A DNA stretch of 64,000 nt from the NCBI RefSeq assembly GCF_015277815.1, contig NZ_CP063813.1:2728001-2792000 (forward strand), given 5' to 3'. The notes below the pieces were generated by a model, which did not search any database, was not told the origin of the DNA, and saw only the letters and a program-made list of their open reading frames with translations. Positions within the stretch are counted from its first letter, which is position 1. Each line of letters starts with the position of its first letter. Below are positions 15,177 to 24,178 of this stretch, piece by piece. Position numbers and translations under genes: made by a program. Origin of the DNA: Microbacterium atlanticum. Lineage in GTDB: Bacteria > Actinomycetota > Actinomycetes > Actinomycetales > Microbacteriaceae.

Positions 15177-18100
15177 CTACCGGCCCGGTGCCGCCCTGTC
15201 ACGAACACGCTCCGGCGCGCCGGAGACCTGATCATGTGCTCGGTGTGCCAGGCGTTGCGCCGTCTGGATCGCAACACGGGCAGCAGCAGCATCGCGCTCC
15301 TGCGCGCTGCCTGTCGGAACGCCGCCGAGTGGACGATGGCTCGTCACCCCGTACCGGTCGCGGTATGCGGCGACGATGCAAGCCTGACGCACCCAAGCCG
15401 CACGGGATGATCCCTCCGGCGCGACGCCGAGTGCGCCGACCCACGCCTGGCGTCGCGCGAGAGCAGTCTCCGCAAGACCCTGGGCTCGGCGTTCGATCAG
15501 CGCCTTTCGTTCGTCCAACGCGCGACGCATCTCGGGCGCCATCGGGCCGAGAGCCTCGGGGATGAGCCCCACAATCGCTCGCGACGCCTTCCGCCCGAGC
15601 CCACTGTCCATCTTCGCCGTCGCGTTCTCGAGGCGGGACAACAGGACCGTCGCGACATCGCCGGCCCCATCGAAACGGCGTGACCGCACAAGCGCGGAAA
15701 GCAGTTGGCGCACATCGTGGTGATCGGCCTCGGCCCGGCGGAGCGCAGCTGTCAGTCGACCGAATGCGTCCGAGCTCAGCACCGCCGCGGCTTCGGCGCT
15801 CGTCAGGCCAGCGCCCTCGACCAGAACAACCCAGCGGTCGTGCTGGGCGGCGGCTGCGATCGTCTCGTATTCAGCGGCGAGCTGTGCGATCGAGCCCCAA
15901 CGGTTCTGCTCCGCGGCAATCGTGTCGTGCGCAGACAGTTCCGCACCGACATGCTGGAGCACTCCGTGAAGCACAGTCCGCGCGGTCGCGTCGATCGGGT
16001 CCCCGGGGTGCGGTCCGGCGTGGGCAGCTTCCGGCCTGTCGATGGAGACGTAGGCCGTGTTCGTTTCGCGTCCGCGAGTCATCGCGACGTAGAGACTCTC
16101 CCGGGTCATCCCCGATCGCACCAGCACATGAGCCGTGTCGGTCGTGATGCCTTGTGCCCGGTGAGCGGTGATCGCGTAGCCCAGATCGACGTGTTCAGCG
16201 ACGTATGCAGAGGGCAGTGCGACGGTCGCTCCCCACGATCGGCCAGCTCGACGCACCAGCATCCCGCCATCGCGGCGGAGCGCAGTGACGCTCCATCTGT
16301 CGCCGTTGCGCACCCAGGTTCTCCCCGCGCGCATTGAGCGATCGTTTCGCCGCGTGATCACGATGTCACCGACTGCTGCCGCACCCTCGCGCAACATCAC
16401 TTCGTCCGGTCCCGTGATCTCACCGGCGAGGATCCGCTCGGCGCGGGCGCGGATGTTGAACGATGCAACGGCGTCGTTGGAATCCGCAACGAGGACACTC
16501 GATTTGCCACGTCGCACGTCCTGGCGCCAGTTCGCGTAGGCCGCGTCGATCATCGCGTCCCAGTCCCCCTCGGCCACCCTGCCGTGCTCCGCGTAAGCGT
16601 CAATCGCCTCGTCATTCCCATCACGCAGCTGAATGGATGCATCCCTTTCCCACGCGTGGAGGAACCGGTGGATGTCGACGAGCTCGGGCACGTCGTCTCG
16701 ATCGTGCACGAGCAGGGCGAACGCGCCGCCCGCATCGACAGCCTGAAGTTGCGCATGGTCGCCGACGAGGAGCACCTTCGCCCCCGCACGCTCCGCAATC
16801 CCCGTGATTCGATCGAGCGAGAGCGTGCCGGCGAGCGATGCCTCGTCAACGATCACCAACTGCCCCACCGAGAAGGCCTCGCCGCGGGTCAGGTGGTTGC
16901 TCCACCACTTGGCGGTGTTCTCGGTAGGGATGCCGAGTTCCTCAGCGAGCACGTGCGCCGCTCCCGCCGATGGCGCCAGCCCGACGACGGATCCGCGACC
17001 GTAGGCGGACTCCCAGGCGTTGCGAAGTGCTCGCATCGCCGTCGTCTTGCCCGTCCCAGCAGCCCCGACAAGCAGATCGACGGCGCGGCCCGAGCTGACG
17101 ATCCGGTCGAGAGCCACTCTTTGGTCGGTCCCGAGCGCAACGCGTTCATGCCCTGCGGATGGAATCTGCAAGGTGGTCATGCGCGGCGCGCTTGTGGTGC
17201 GAGATCGGTCGAGTAGCCGGCACTCGGCGTCAAGCAGGAGCTCGGCTGTGAACACGGCGCTCTGGCGGGCGCGGAACACGGACGAACCGTCGGCGCGCTT
17301 GAATGCAACGGGGCTCTCCGCAATCTCTGGCGGCGAGAGCCGCAGAGACGCGTTCTCGGCGGCGTCGGCGACGAGCTCGACGAGCGTTTCACGATCGGAT
17401 GCTGTTGCGAATCGCATCGGCATGGTCTGACGTGCAGCCTCGGCGATGAGGTTCCAGCGGCGCCACGTCGTCCGCCTTTCGGCGACTGCGACCATGACGC
17501 TTGCGCCGAGTGCCGCGAGAGCATCAGATGGCACGTCCGTCATGCGTGTCAGCGTGGGCTTCCCGCTGTTCGTGACAAGAGCGCGTGCCCAGGATGTTGC
17601 GTCACGCCCGAGCTCGTGCGTTGTGCGGTTGCGCCATCCGGCAGTCAGCTCGGCGAGCGAGTGCAGCTGCTTCTCGGGACGCGTTGTAAGCGTTGCCTGC
17701 GCGCGTAGCTTCATGATCGTTGCACGGGCAGGACGGTGACCATGCGTCGCGAGGTAGGAGGCGATCAACCGGTCCGTCTCGTCATCGATCGCGTGTGCGC
17801 GAGTGGAGAACGCTTGGACAAGCTCTTCGGGGACGCCGCTGATCGCCCACGTCGTGTTTCGGTCGCGTCCAAGACTGCGCCCCTCCCAATCGATGCCGAG
17901 TGCGCGGGTGAGCTCGTCGCTGAAGATCGCCTCGTGCAACTCGGACAATGCGACGACTGCGGCATGCAGAGGGCGGCCGTCCAGAGAACGCCATTTGCCG
18001 TCAAGTGCGGTCTGCACCTTGTTGCTCACTACGACGTGAGTGTGCAGATGCGGATCCCCCGCGCGGCTATCGAAGTGATCGAACGCCGTGGCGATGAGCC

Positions 18101-18626
18101 CGTTCACGTCGACCTGCGCAACCGCCCCGTCGGCAGCTGTGGCGCCCGTGCGCGTGGCCGCAATCTCGCGTTCCATGTACGCAACGACGTAGGCAACGGC
18201 ACGGTGGTGTGCCCGAGCGATGCGCTCCTGCGTCACCGCATCGGCGACGGCCCACAGCACGCTCGCCGACTTAGGAATTGAGAACGTGAAGTCGTAACCG
18301 GCCACCGCGCGCTGGCGGGACCCGCCAGTCTCCCCATCCTTGGCGTACTCCGGGTACGCACGACCGAGGGGTTCACCGTTGGACGGGTGGCGCCCCATTC
18401 CGATCAGCAGCTGCAGCTGAGCTTCGCTTACGGTGTCTCCCTCGCGGATGCTGGAGCCTAGCGAGCCCACGCCGCCCCCCATCCACCGGCCGGGCGGGGT
18501 GCCTTCCGCACTGTAGTAGCGCGTCAGCGGCGTGGAGAGCGAGCGGGAACCGTCTCCCACGGCCACAGTGCGGAGCAGGTACTTGTAGCCGTCGCCGGCG
18601 CTCATGACCCGCATCGAGACCGTCAC
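15177..18626 (-). CDS. MobF relaxase / conjugative helicase (TrwC-TraI family)
   Basis: About 1149 residues from GTG 18626 (VTVSMRVMSAGDGYKYLLRT, the conserved start). Relaxase domain: paired catalytic tyrosines RYYSAEGTPPG (Tyr37/Tyr38), and the metal-binding histidines in HFDSRAGDPHLHTH (His184, 193, 195, 197). Helicase domain: Walker A GAAGTGKTTAM (about residue 520), Walker B VIVDEASLAG, and a C-terminal UvrD-like motif LGYAITAHRAQGITTDTAHV. The enzyme nicks at oriT, stays attached to the transferred strand and unwinds it. No oriT was pinpointed; MobF origins usually lie near the relaxase gene, so the flanks 15054-15176 and 18627-18728 are candidates. An upstream in-frame start would add only 12 unlikely residues. 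Confidence 0.93.
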   Translation of the reverse strand: MTVSMRVMSAGDGYKYLLRTVAVGDGSRSLSTPLTRYYSAEGTPPGRWMGGGVGSLGSSIREGDTVSEAQLQLLIGMGRHPSNGEPLGRAYPEYAKDGETGGSRQRAVAGYDFTFSIPKSASVLWAVADAVTQERIARAHHRAVAYVVAYMEREIAATRTGATAADGAVAQVDVNGLIATAFDHFDSRAGDPHLHTHVVVSNKVQTALDGKWRSLDGRPLHAAVVALSELHEAIFSDELTRALGIDWEGRSLGRDRNTTWAISGVPEELVQAFSTRAHAIDDETDRLIASYLATHGHRPARATIMKLRAQATLTTRPEKQLHSLAELTAGWRNRTTHELGRDATSWARALVTNSGKPTLTRMTDVPSDALAALGASVMVAVAERRTTWRRWNLIAEAARQTMPMRFATASDRETLVELVADAAENASLRLSPPEIAESPVAFKRADGSSVFRARQSAVFTAELLLDAECRLLDRSRTTSAPRMTTLQIPSAGHERVALGTDQRVALDRIVSSGRAVDLLVGAAGTGKTTAMRALRNAWESAYGRGSVVGLAPSAGAAHVLAEELGIPTENTAKWWSNHLTRGEAFSVGQLVIVDEASLAGTLSLDRITGIAERAGAKVLLVGDHAQLQAVDAGGAFALLVHDRDDVPELVDIHRFLHAWERDASIQLRDGNDEAIDAYAEHGRVAEGDWDAMIDAAYANWRQDVRRGKSSVLVADSNDAVASFNIRARAERILAGEITGPDEVMLREGAAAVGDIVITRRNDRSMRAGRTWVRNGDRWSVTALRRDGGMLVRRAGRSWGATVALPSAYVAEHVDLGYAITAHRAQGITTDTAHVLVRSGMTRESLYVAMTRGRETNTAYVSIDRPEAAHAGPHPGDPIDATARTVLHGVLQHVGAELSAHDTIAAEQNRWGSIAQLAAEYETIAAAAQHDRWVVLVEGAGLTSAEAAAVLSSDAFGRLTAALRRAEADHHDVRQLLSALVRSRRFDGAGDVATVLLSRLENATAKMDSGLGRKASRAIVGLIPEALGPMAPEMRRALDERKALIERRAQGLAETALARRQAWVGALGVAPEGSSRAAWVRQACIVAAYRDRYGVTSHRPLGGVPTGSAQERDAAAARVAIQTAQRLAHRAHDQVSGAPERVRDRAAPGR

Positions 18627-18728
18627 CGCGACACCCCCGCTCCTCTCCGGGGAGGTGCGCACCCTCGATCTGCAAGAGGCGTGGCCGCCAGTGAGGGGGT
18701 GTCTGCGAAAGAGGCGACGGAGGTTCGG

Positions 18729-19877
18729 TCAGGTCGATGGATGGCGAGAGGTCAGCCAATCGGAGACGATCGCCTGCCAGCGCTCGGGGTCAGAGTTCCA
18801 GGTCATCGTGTGGGCCGCATCGAACTCGTCGAGCTGAACGAGATCGGGGCGGATTGCGGCCAGCGTTCGGCTGACCTCGAGCGGCGCCGAATCGTCACGT
18901 GCGCCATGGAGGATCAGTGTCGGCTTCGCAAGTTCGCGCGCACGGACTATCCAATTCAGGGTGCGCAGCGGGATCGGGCCGGGAAGCCCGAGAGTGCGAG
19001 CAAGCGGACCGAGCGAGAGCCATGGGACGGCGAGCAGTCCAGTACCGGCAGGAAGGCCTGCGCGGACGCAGTTGGCCTTCAGGGTTGCGATCCAGTCGAG
19101 CACGGGTGACTCGAGGATGAGTGAATCGACGTGCACGGAGTGTGTCGGGTCTGCAGCAAGGCGCAATGCGATCGCGGCGCCCATTGACCATCCGAAGAGA
19201 ACGATCCGCTGCGCGCCGTGGTCGACGGCATACCGAATTGCAACGGCGACGTCATCGACCTCAGTCGCACCGAGCGTTGACCGCCGGCGTCCAGCCCAGG
19301 GCCCGTCGCCGTCATTGCGGTAGGTCACGACGAGTGAGGTGTAGCCCCGCGCGGCCGCTACTCGTGCCCCACGAAGCGGCCCCGATCGCGGACTCCCCAT
19401 GCCATGAATGTGAATCGCCCAAGCGCCCGACGAATCGCCGTCGATGAGCCACGCCGGCGCGTCGCCGGCGGAAGTCGACAACCGCACCTCCTTGGCGTCG
19501 AGATCAGCTTCCGTGGGCGTCGTGTAGTAGATCCCACTCCACGACACACGATCACCAATCGCAGGCACGCGGGTGGCCGACAACTTCGTTACGCGCCGCG
19601 CAACACGATCCGGCCCTCGTTCCATCACATCCGCCGCGAGTTGCGCCCATCCTCCAACCTCGAACAGCAGCGTGTAGGAGCCGCGTGCGATGGTCTGCCG
19701 GGTTCGATCGAGGACGACCACGACGTCGCCGTCATCGATCTCGACATCCAGAATCGAGAGATCAAAGGTCCGCGGACCCGGTGGGGCAGTCAGCCTGCGA
19801 GCGACGCTCTCGCCGACGGCAAGCGCCGATGCGGCTACAGCACCCAGCATCCATCCCAGCGTTGTCAGTGTGCGCAC
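18729..19877 (-). CDS. Alpha/beta hydrolase, membrane-anchored
   Basis: 382 residues from GTG 19877 (GGGCGGGGGA upstream). An N-terminal hydrophobic helix (LGWMLGAVAASALAVGESVARR) precedes a ~100-residue extension. The hydrolase core follows: nucleophile elbow GWSMGAAI (Ser at about 228), acid in LHGARDDSAPLE and His in FDAAHTMTW. This looks like a serine esterase or peptidase of the BAAT/DUF-type alpha/beta hydrolases. It follows the regulatory trio on the same strand and lies upstream of the relaxase. It is a cargo-type gene with unknown substrate. Confidence 0.8.
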   Translation of the reverse strand: MRTLTTLGWMLGAVAASALAVGESVARRLTAPPGPRTFDLSILDVEIDDGDVVVVLDRTRQTIARGSYTLLFEVGGWAQLAADVMERGPDRVARRVTKLSATRVPAIGDRVSWSGIYYTTPTEADLDAKEVRLSTSAGDAPAWLIDGDSSGAWAIHIHGMGSPRSGPLRGARVAAARGYTSLVVTYRNDGDGPWAGRRRSTLGATEVDDVAVAIRYAVDHGAQRIVLFGWSMGAAIALRLAADPTHSVHVDSLILESPVLDWIATLKANCVRAGLPAGTGLLAVPWLSLGPLARTLGLPGPIPLRTLNWIVRARELAKPTLILHGARDDSAPLEVSRTLAAIRPDLVQLDEFDAAHTMTWNSDPERWQAIVSDWLTSRHPST

Positions 19878-19913
19878 TCCCCCGCCCGATCTCTCATCCG
19901 CGACGAGGATGAC

Positions 19914-20879
19914 TCATCGCGCATCTGAGCCAAGCAGATGTGCCTCTGCACGCTCCAGCAGTTGACGGTCTTCACTGGTCGGATCGAATTCGACTCGCGG
20001 GTCGATCATCGCGTCCCGGATCTCGACCACCTCTCGATGAAGCACGGTCTCGGGGTCCTCGAGCCGGATCGCTGTCGCACCCCGCTGCCTGAGTCCTGGG
20101 CGGACCCGGGTCGCGGCATCCCACAGCGGAGTGAGTTGCTGAACGAAACTCTGGGTTTGGGTCAGCCTCTTGCGCTCACTGAGATAGCGAAGTGCCGGCT
20201 GGCCCGCGAGGCCGACGCAAAGGAAGACGAACGTGAGGAGGAACAGCGGTCCATACAAAGTCCCTACCGCAGTCATCAGGTCGAGGTTCCCCGCAAGGTG
20301 GGTTACATCCATGACGATCACGCCGATGCTCAGTGAGACCCCCAACACAGCGCCGATGATGAGGGAGGCGGCCGGAACCCGCTGAATGCCGGTGCGGAGG
20401 CGGAACTGTCGGATCGCGACCGCCCCCATGGCAGCGACGACGATGCCGTAGTAGGTGAACTGGATGATGGAGTAGGCGGCCGCGGCCGGTTGGCTGCCGA
20501 GGTCGAGCATGAAGTTCGTGGTCGTCGAGCCCGTGTCGATGAGGAGGAATGCGATCACGAGCGCGACGAGTGCGACGACGAGCGTGGCCGAGCCGAGTGC
20601 GATTCGCACAGGAAGCGGCCGATACTCAGCGGCCTTCATGATGCCGCGGCCGAGAAAGAAGACGCCGATCATCAACGCTGCGTCTGCGATGAGAGTCCCA
20701 CCGTTCGAGCCGCCAAGGAGCGCGTCGACGGGTGCGTAGACAGCATCGACGCTGAGCGTCATGGCGATCGCGATGGTGATCGCGGCGTAGGTGATGCTGC
20801 GTTCTGTCCGCCTGCGCCGCAGGACCAGCAGGCTGATCACGAGCGCCCACATCAGAGTCGCTATAGCTGCCTGGATCAT
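19914..20879 (-). CDS. Multi-pass membrane protein paired with ImmA protease
   Basis: Starts at ATG 20877-20879 (MIQAAIATLMWALVISLLVL), overlapping the upstream protease stop as ATGA; an upstream in-frame start is not needed. About 321 residues with seven hydrophobic segments in the first 230 residues, then a cytoplasmic tail of ~90 residues with acidic HREVVEIRDAMIDPR and VEFDPTSEDRQLLERAEAHL. This layout matches the MAB_1171c-like membrane proteins encoded beside ImmA/IrrE proteases and XRE regulators in Actinobacteria (recalled). A signalling or export role is suspected but not shown. Confidence 0.72.
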   Translation of the reverse strand: MIQAAIATLMWALVISLLVLRRRRTERSITYAAITIAIAMTLSVDAVYAPVDALLGGSNGGTLIADAALMIGVFFLGRGIMKAAEYRPLPVRIALGSATLVVALVALVIAFLLIDTGSTTTNFMLDLGSQPAAAAYSIIQFTYYGIVVAAMGAVAIRQFRLRTGIQRVPAASLIIGAVLGVSLSIGVIVMDVTHLAGNLDLMTAVGTLYGPLFLLTFVFLCVGLAGQPALRYLSERKRLTQTQSFVQQLTPLWDAATRVRPGLRQRGATAIRLEDPETVLHREVVEIRDAMIDPRVEFDPTSEDRQLLERAEAHLLGSDAR

Positions 20880-21349
20880 CCGAAGATCTCCAAGTACCGA
20901 GACTCCGCGAACGCCGACCCACGGATCGCCGCGGCCAGACGGTCGGCGAGCGATTCTGCGGCCACCTCGCTCTCGCAATCGAGGTCCTGCCGGGCGAGGA
21001 GCCGGCGGCGCGTGTACGGCGGGATGTCGGGAAGCAGCAGGTCGTCAGCGGGGCAATCGTCGTCATCGCCGTGGCCGAGGATCATGTGCGCGAATTCATG
21101 GAGAACGAACTGCTGCCGGTGAAGAACCGAGTCGCTATGTGCGTGAAGCACAAGGTCTTCGGTGTCCCTGATGAGCCACACCGCGCAGATGCCGTCGTGC
21201 GCACCAAGGTCGGCGAGTTCTACGATTCGAAGCGCTCTCCCGCGGCGCTTCTGGAGCACCATGACCAATGCGTCGAAGCTGAAAGCGCTGCCCAGCGCGA
21301 GGTCTTCCACGGCCGTTGACACGGTCTGTTCGATGTTCACGTGTCCCAC
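20876..21349 (-). CDS. ImmA/IrrE-type metallopeptidase
   Basis: 157 residues from GTG 21349 with a GGAAGGGA site. The zinc motif HEFAHMILGH (about residues 85-94) is the HExxH signature of ImmA/IrrE proteases, and a downstream acidic region (ESEVAAESLADRL) can supply the third ligand. In known mobile elements ImmA cleaves a phage-like repressor to induce transfer. Here it is encoded between a membrane protein and an EspR-like DNA-binding protein, all on one strand, which is the expected arrangement for such control. Confidence 0.85.
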   Translation of the reverse strand: MGHVNIEQTVSTAVEDLALGSAFSFDALVMVLQKRRGRALRIVELADLGAHDGICAVWLIRDTEDLVLHAHSDSVLHRQQFVLHEFAHMILGHGDDDDCPADDLLLPDIPPYTRRRLLARQDLDCESEVAAESLADRLAAAIRGSAFAESRYLEIFG

Positions 21350-21402
21350 TCCCTTCCGGGAGCATGCGCACTGGGGGCCGGCGAGGACCGACGTGGCACT
21401 GC

Positions 21403-21825
21403 TCAGGTTTGGTTCATTTCCTCATCCAGGTATTTGCTGATCGCTTGAAGCGCCTTGGGCGACACATCCCCTAGCGTTCGCGCGGCGTATGACTTGACCC
21501 GCGCCGCCCGCATGGAACGGATGAGGTCGAGTTGGGCATTCACCTTCTCAGGCGTCGGTGCGTCCTCGTCACCGAGCAGGAATGGTGCGTCGACATCGAA
21601 GAAGGCCGCGAGGCCATCGACGATCAGAGGGTCCCGGACGTATCGGTGCCCATTGACCATGTAGGTCCAACGCGATCGCGAGAGGCTCGTGCCTCGCGCT
21701 TCGAGGAACGCCGAGATTTCGGAATAGGTCGGCTCGGCGCCTGACTCGGCGGTGGAGACATCGAGCAGGAGTCTCAGGCGTTTCGCCAGATCCTGCGCCG
21801 CTGACTTGTTGTCGTCGTCCGTCAT
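21403..21825 (-). CDS. EspR-like XRE regulator
   Basis: 140 residues from ATG 21825 (MTDDDNKSAAQDLAKRLRLL). The helix-turn-helix is EPTYSEISAFLEARGTSLSRSRWTYMVNGHRYV, followed by a dimerisation part ending LGDVSPKALQAISKYLDEE. Domain order and the unusual spacing (YSEI...LSRSRW...NGHR) match mycobacterial EspR-type regulators (recalled alignment) rather than the short phage XRE repressors. The divergent space upstream holds the phased repeat array at 21901-21997, its likely target. An alternative upstream start (ATG 21855) adds ten residues. Confidence 0.78.
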   Translation of the reverse strand: MTDDDNKSAAQDLAKRLRLLLDVSTAESGAEPTYSEISAFLEARGTSLSRSRWTYMVNGHRYVRDPLIVDGLAAFFDVDAPFLLGDEDAPTPEKVNAQLDLIRSMRAARVKSYAARTLGDVSPKALQAISKYLDEEMNQT

Positions 21826-21900
21826 TCCGCTGGACCACCCTTCACCCTCGGGCAAGGCAAGGCATCGTCGCTCGATTGTTTATGGTACCCATCGATTGGG

Positions 21901-21997
21901 CATGCTCAATGTACTCGTTGGTCATGCTCAAAACAACGGTTGCGCATGCTCAAAGTCAGTGCTACACCAGAGCTAGTGAAGACTTGAGCATGCTCAA
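21901..21997. promoter_or_regulatory. 22-bp-phased operator array
   Basis: The 9-mer CATGCTCAA occurs at 21901, 21923, 21945 and 21989. Spacings are exactly 22, 22 and 44 bases, i.e. one slot (21967) is empty. The last copy is part of a perfect 14-base palindrome TTGAGCATGCTCAA (21984-21997). Steps of two DNA turns put every copy on the same face, as for cooperative binding by a regulator or for plasmid-type iterons. It lies between the minus-strand EspR-like gene and the plus-strand transfer operon. The region 21856-22235 has no gene. Confidence 0.85.
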
Positions 21998-22235
21998 CGG
22001 AGGTGACGACAGCACCGATCTCGGCTACGGCCCAGCTTCGTATAGAAGCCGCTGGCTCTCGAACCGTCGCCCGGAGTGACTTCTCGCGGGCCCATCAACC
22101 TTGCACTCTCGCACGTGATGACCCCGCTCCTGCGGTGCGGTCTCGCGAAGTGCCCCATCAGCTCCCCATGGAGCACCTCAGTGTCATGGACGCACCGCAC
22201 AGAAGGCGCGCCATCACTCAGGAGAGGTGGTCGTC

Positions 22236-23291
22236 GTGTCCGACCAGATGGCAAGACCCGACTCCGAGTCGAAGCTCAACGAGTTGCATGATCGACTCGT
22301 CCGTTCTGTCCAGGCCCTCATCGAGAGCGACGACTGGAAGCGGGCACTCGAATTCGCAGCTCGGTTCCGCTCGCGGTCGTTCAACAACTCATTGCTGATC
22401 TGGGCACAGCACGCGGCCGCGTTCGAGGCGGGAACGGTAGGCGAGCCCACGCCAACACATGTCGCCGGCTTCAAGCAATGGCAGGCACTCGGCCGCAGCG
22501 TGGTGGCCGGCCAACACGGCTACATGATCTTCGCGCCGCGGACGGCAAGGTTTGCGACGACGACACCACTGGATGCCGCGTCATGGCGCATGCTCGCGCC
22601 ACGGGAGCGCCCCCGTCCTGGCGAGGCTGTGCGCACGGGCATCACCGGCGCGCGGCCCGCGTATGTCTGGGACATCGCGCAGACGAGCGGCCCGCCAATC
22701 GCGGAACCTCCGCGACCTCAGCTCCTTCTCGGCGATGCACCTGCCGGGTTGTGGAGCGGGTTGACCGCTCTGATCGAAGAAGAAGGGTTCAGCTTGTCGA
22801 TGGTCACCGATGCGGCTTCCCTCGACGGCGCCAACGGACGAACTGACTTCTCGCATCGGCAGGTCGCGGTTCGGGAAGATATGGATGCCGCCGCGCGCAC
22901 GAAGACTCTGGCGCACGAGCTCGCTCACATCCGGCTGCACGGGCCGCACCACCAAGCACTCACGCACCGCGGCATCGGCGAGGTGGAGGCAGAGTCCGTC
23001 GCGCTGATGGTCGCGGCCGCACACGGGATGGACACACAGAGCTACACGATCCCGTACGTCACCGGATGGGCCACTTCCGTTCCCGATGCGGATGCCGTCG
23101 CCGTTGTCCAGCAGACCGGCGAGCGGGTGCGGCGGGCGGCGGTCGCCATTCTCGAGGCGCTGCCCACCGAACAGGTCAGCGCGGCTATCCTGCCCGGCCC
23201 GGAACGCCCGCCCGCGCGCGAATCCCTTCGGCGGACCACTTCGGCCGCTCCGCATAGCGCAGGGCCAAACCCAACGCGGAGCATGGCGTGA
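22236..23291 (+). CDS. ArdC-like antirestriction protein with metallopeptidase domain
   Basis: 351 residues from GTG 22236 (GGAGAGG site 8 bases upstream; an earlier GTG 22227 overlaps that site). The N-terminal ~100 residues (SRSFNNSLLIWAQHAA, FKQWQALGRSVVAGQHGY) are the ssDNA-binding domain of ArdC, which protects incoming single strands. Residues ~225-235 carry HELAHIRLH, a zinc peptidase motif, with the downstream EVEAESVALMVAAAHGM region. First gene of the plus-strand run; its stop overlaps the next GTG. Expected to act in the recipient during conjugation. Confidence 0.85.
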   Translation: MSDQMARPDSESKLNELHDRLVRSVQALIESDDWKRALEFAARFRSRSFNNSLLIWAQHAAAFEAGTVGEPTPTHVAGFKQWQALGRSVVAGQHGYMIFAPRTARFATTTPLDAASWRMLAPRERPRPGEAVRTGITGARPAYVWDIAQTSGPPIAEPPRPQLLLGDAPAGLWSGLTALIEEEGFSLSMVTDAASLDGANGRTDFSHRQVAVREDMDAAARTKTLAHELAHIRLHGPHHQALTHRGIGEVEAESVALMVAAAHGMDTQSYTIPYVTGWATSVPDADAVAVVQQTGERVRRAAVAILEALPTEQVSAAILPGPERPPARESLRRTTSAAPHSAGPNPTRSMA

Positions 23292-24178
23292 ACATCGCAG
23301 AGGTGCTGCTGGCCGTCGCGCACGTGGATCCGCGCCGCGCGGCCATCCAATTCGCGACCGCGGGTCTGCCGATCTTCCCATGCGAACCAGGGGGCAAGCG
23401 ACCGCTGACCGGGGCGGGATTCCTCGACGCCACGCACGACATTGACAGGGTCGCCGCATGGTGGCGCCACACGCCCCACGCCAACATCGGGATGCCCACC
23501 GGCGCAAAGGCGGGGATCGATGTCGTCGATGTCGATGTCAAGTCGGACGGGACTGGTTTCACGATGCTCCAGCGAGCTCTGGATGCGGGCTTGCTCGACG
23601 GAGAGCTTGCTCGTGTTCGAACGCCGTCGGGCGGTCTGCATGTCTACTTCCCGGCGGCGCCGATTCCCCAGCGCTGCTGGCAGGCGGCTCGCTGCCACAT
23701 CGACTTCCGTGGCGACGGCGGGTACGTCGTCGTGCCGCCGTCCGTCGCCATCGTCTCGACCGGTACGGGGCGCTACCGTCCGTTGTCCCTCTCATCTGCT
23801 CCATCCCGCCCCGTCGATGCCGGCGCCCTGCGCGACTTCGTGGATCCTCGGCCCGCGCGACAGGAGCGCCAGGGCACTCACGGCATCAGCGGCGAAGCGC
23901 TCTCGCTGTGGGTCTCCCGGCTGAGGGAGGGCGAGCGCAATCACGGACTGTTCTGGGCCGCGTGCCGGATGAGCGAGGCGGGCGAAACCGCGGACGCCAT
24001 TCTCGAGGTCCTCGGGCCCGCTGCCACTCGCATCGGCCTCGACCCGAGAGAGATCGAGCGAACCGTCTCCTCCGCGTGCCGGCATACCCACTTGAGCCCG
24101 GCCAGCACGAGCATGAGCGCGGTCGGCCGCGCTCCGACTCGACCGCACGTGTCGACGTCGATGCGGAGCCTTCCATGA
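23288..24178 (+). CDS. Bifunctional DNA primase/polymerase (prim-pol)
   Basis: 296 residues from GTG 23288, overlapping the previous stop. N-terminal prim-pol domain: LPIFPCEPGGKRPLTGAGFLDAT, WWRHTPHANIGMPTG, the metal-binding DVVDVDVKSDGT (about residue 80) and RTPSGGLHVYF with the downstream DFRGDGGYVVVPPS. The C-terminal part (LREGERNHGLFWAACRMSEAGE) is the helical cap common in mobile-element primases. It makes primers or fills in strands during plasmid/ICE replication. Its stop overlaps the DUF2637 start. Confidence 0.9.
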   Translation: MNIAEVLLAVAHVDPRRAAIQFATAGLPIFPCEPGGKRPLTGAGFLDATHDIDRVAAWWRHTPHANIGMPTGAKAGIDVVDVDVKSDGTGFTMLQRALDAGLLDGELARVRTPSGGLHVYFPAAPIPQRCWQAARCHIDFRGDGGYVVVPPSVAIVSTGTGRYRPLSLSSAPSRPVDAGALRDFVDPRPARQERQGTHGISGEALSLWVSRLREGERNHGLFWAACRMSEAGETADAILEVLGPAATRIGLDPREIERTVSSACRHTHLSPASTSMSAVGRAPTRPHVSTSMRSLP

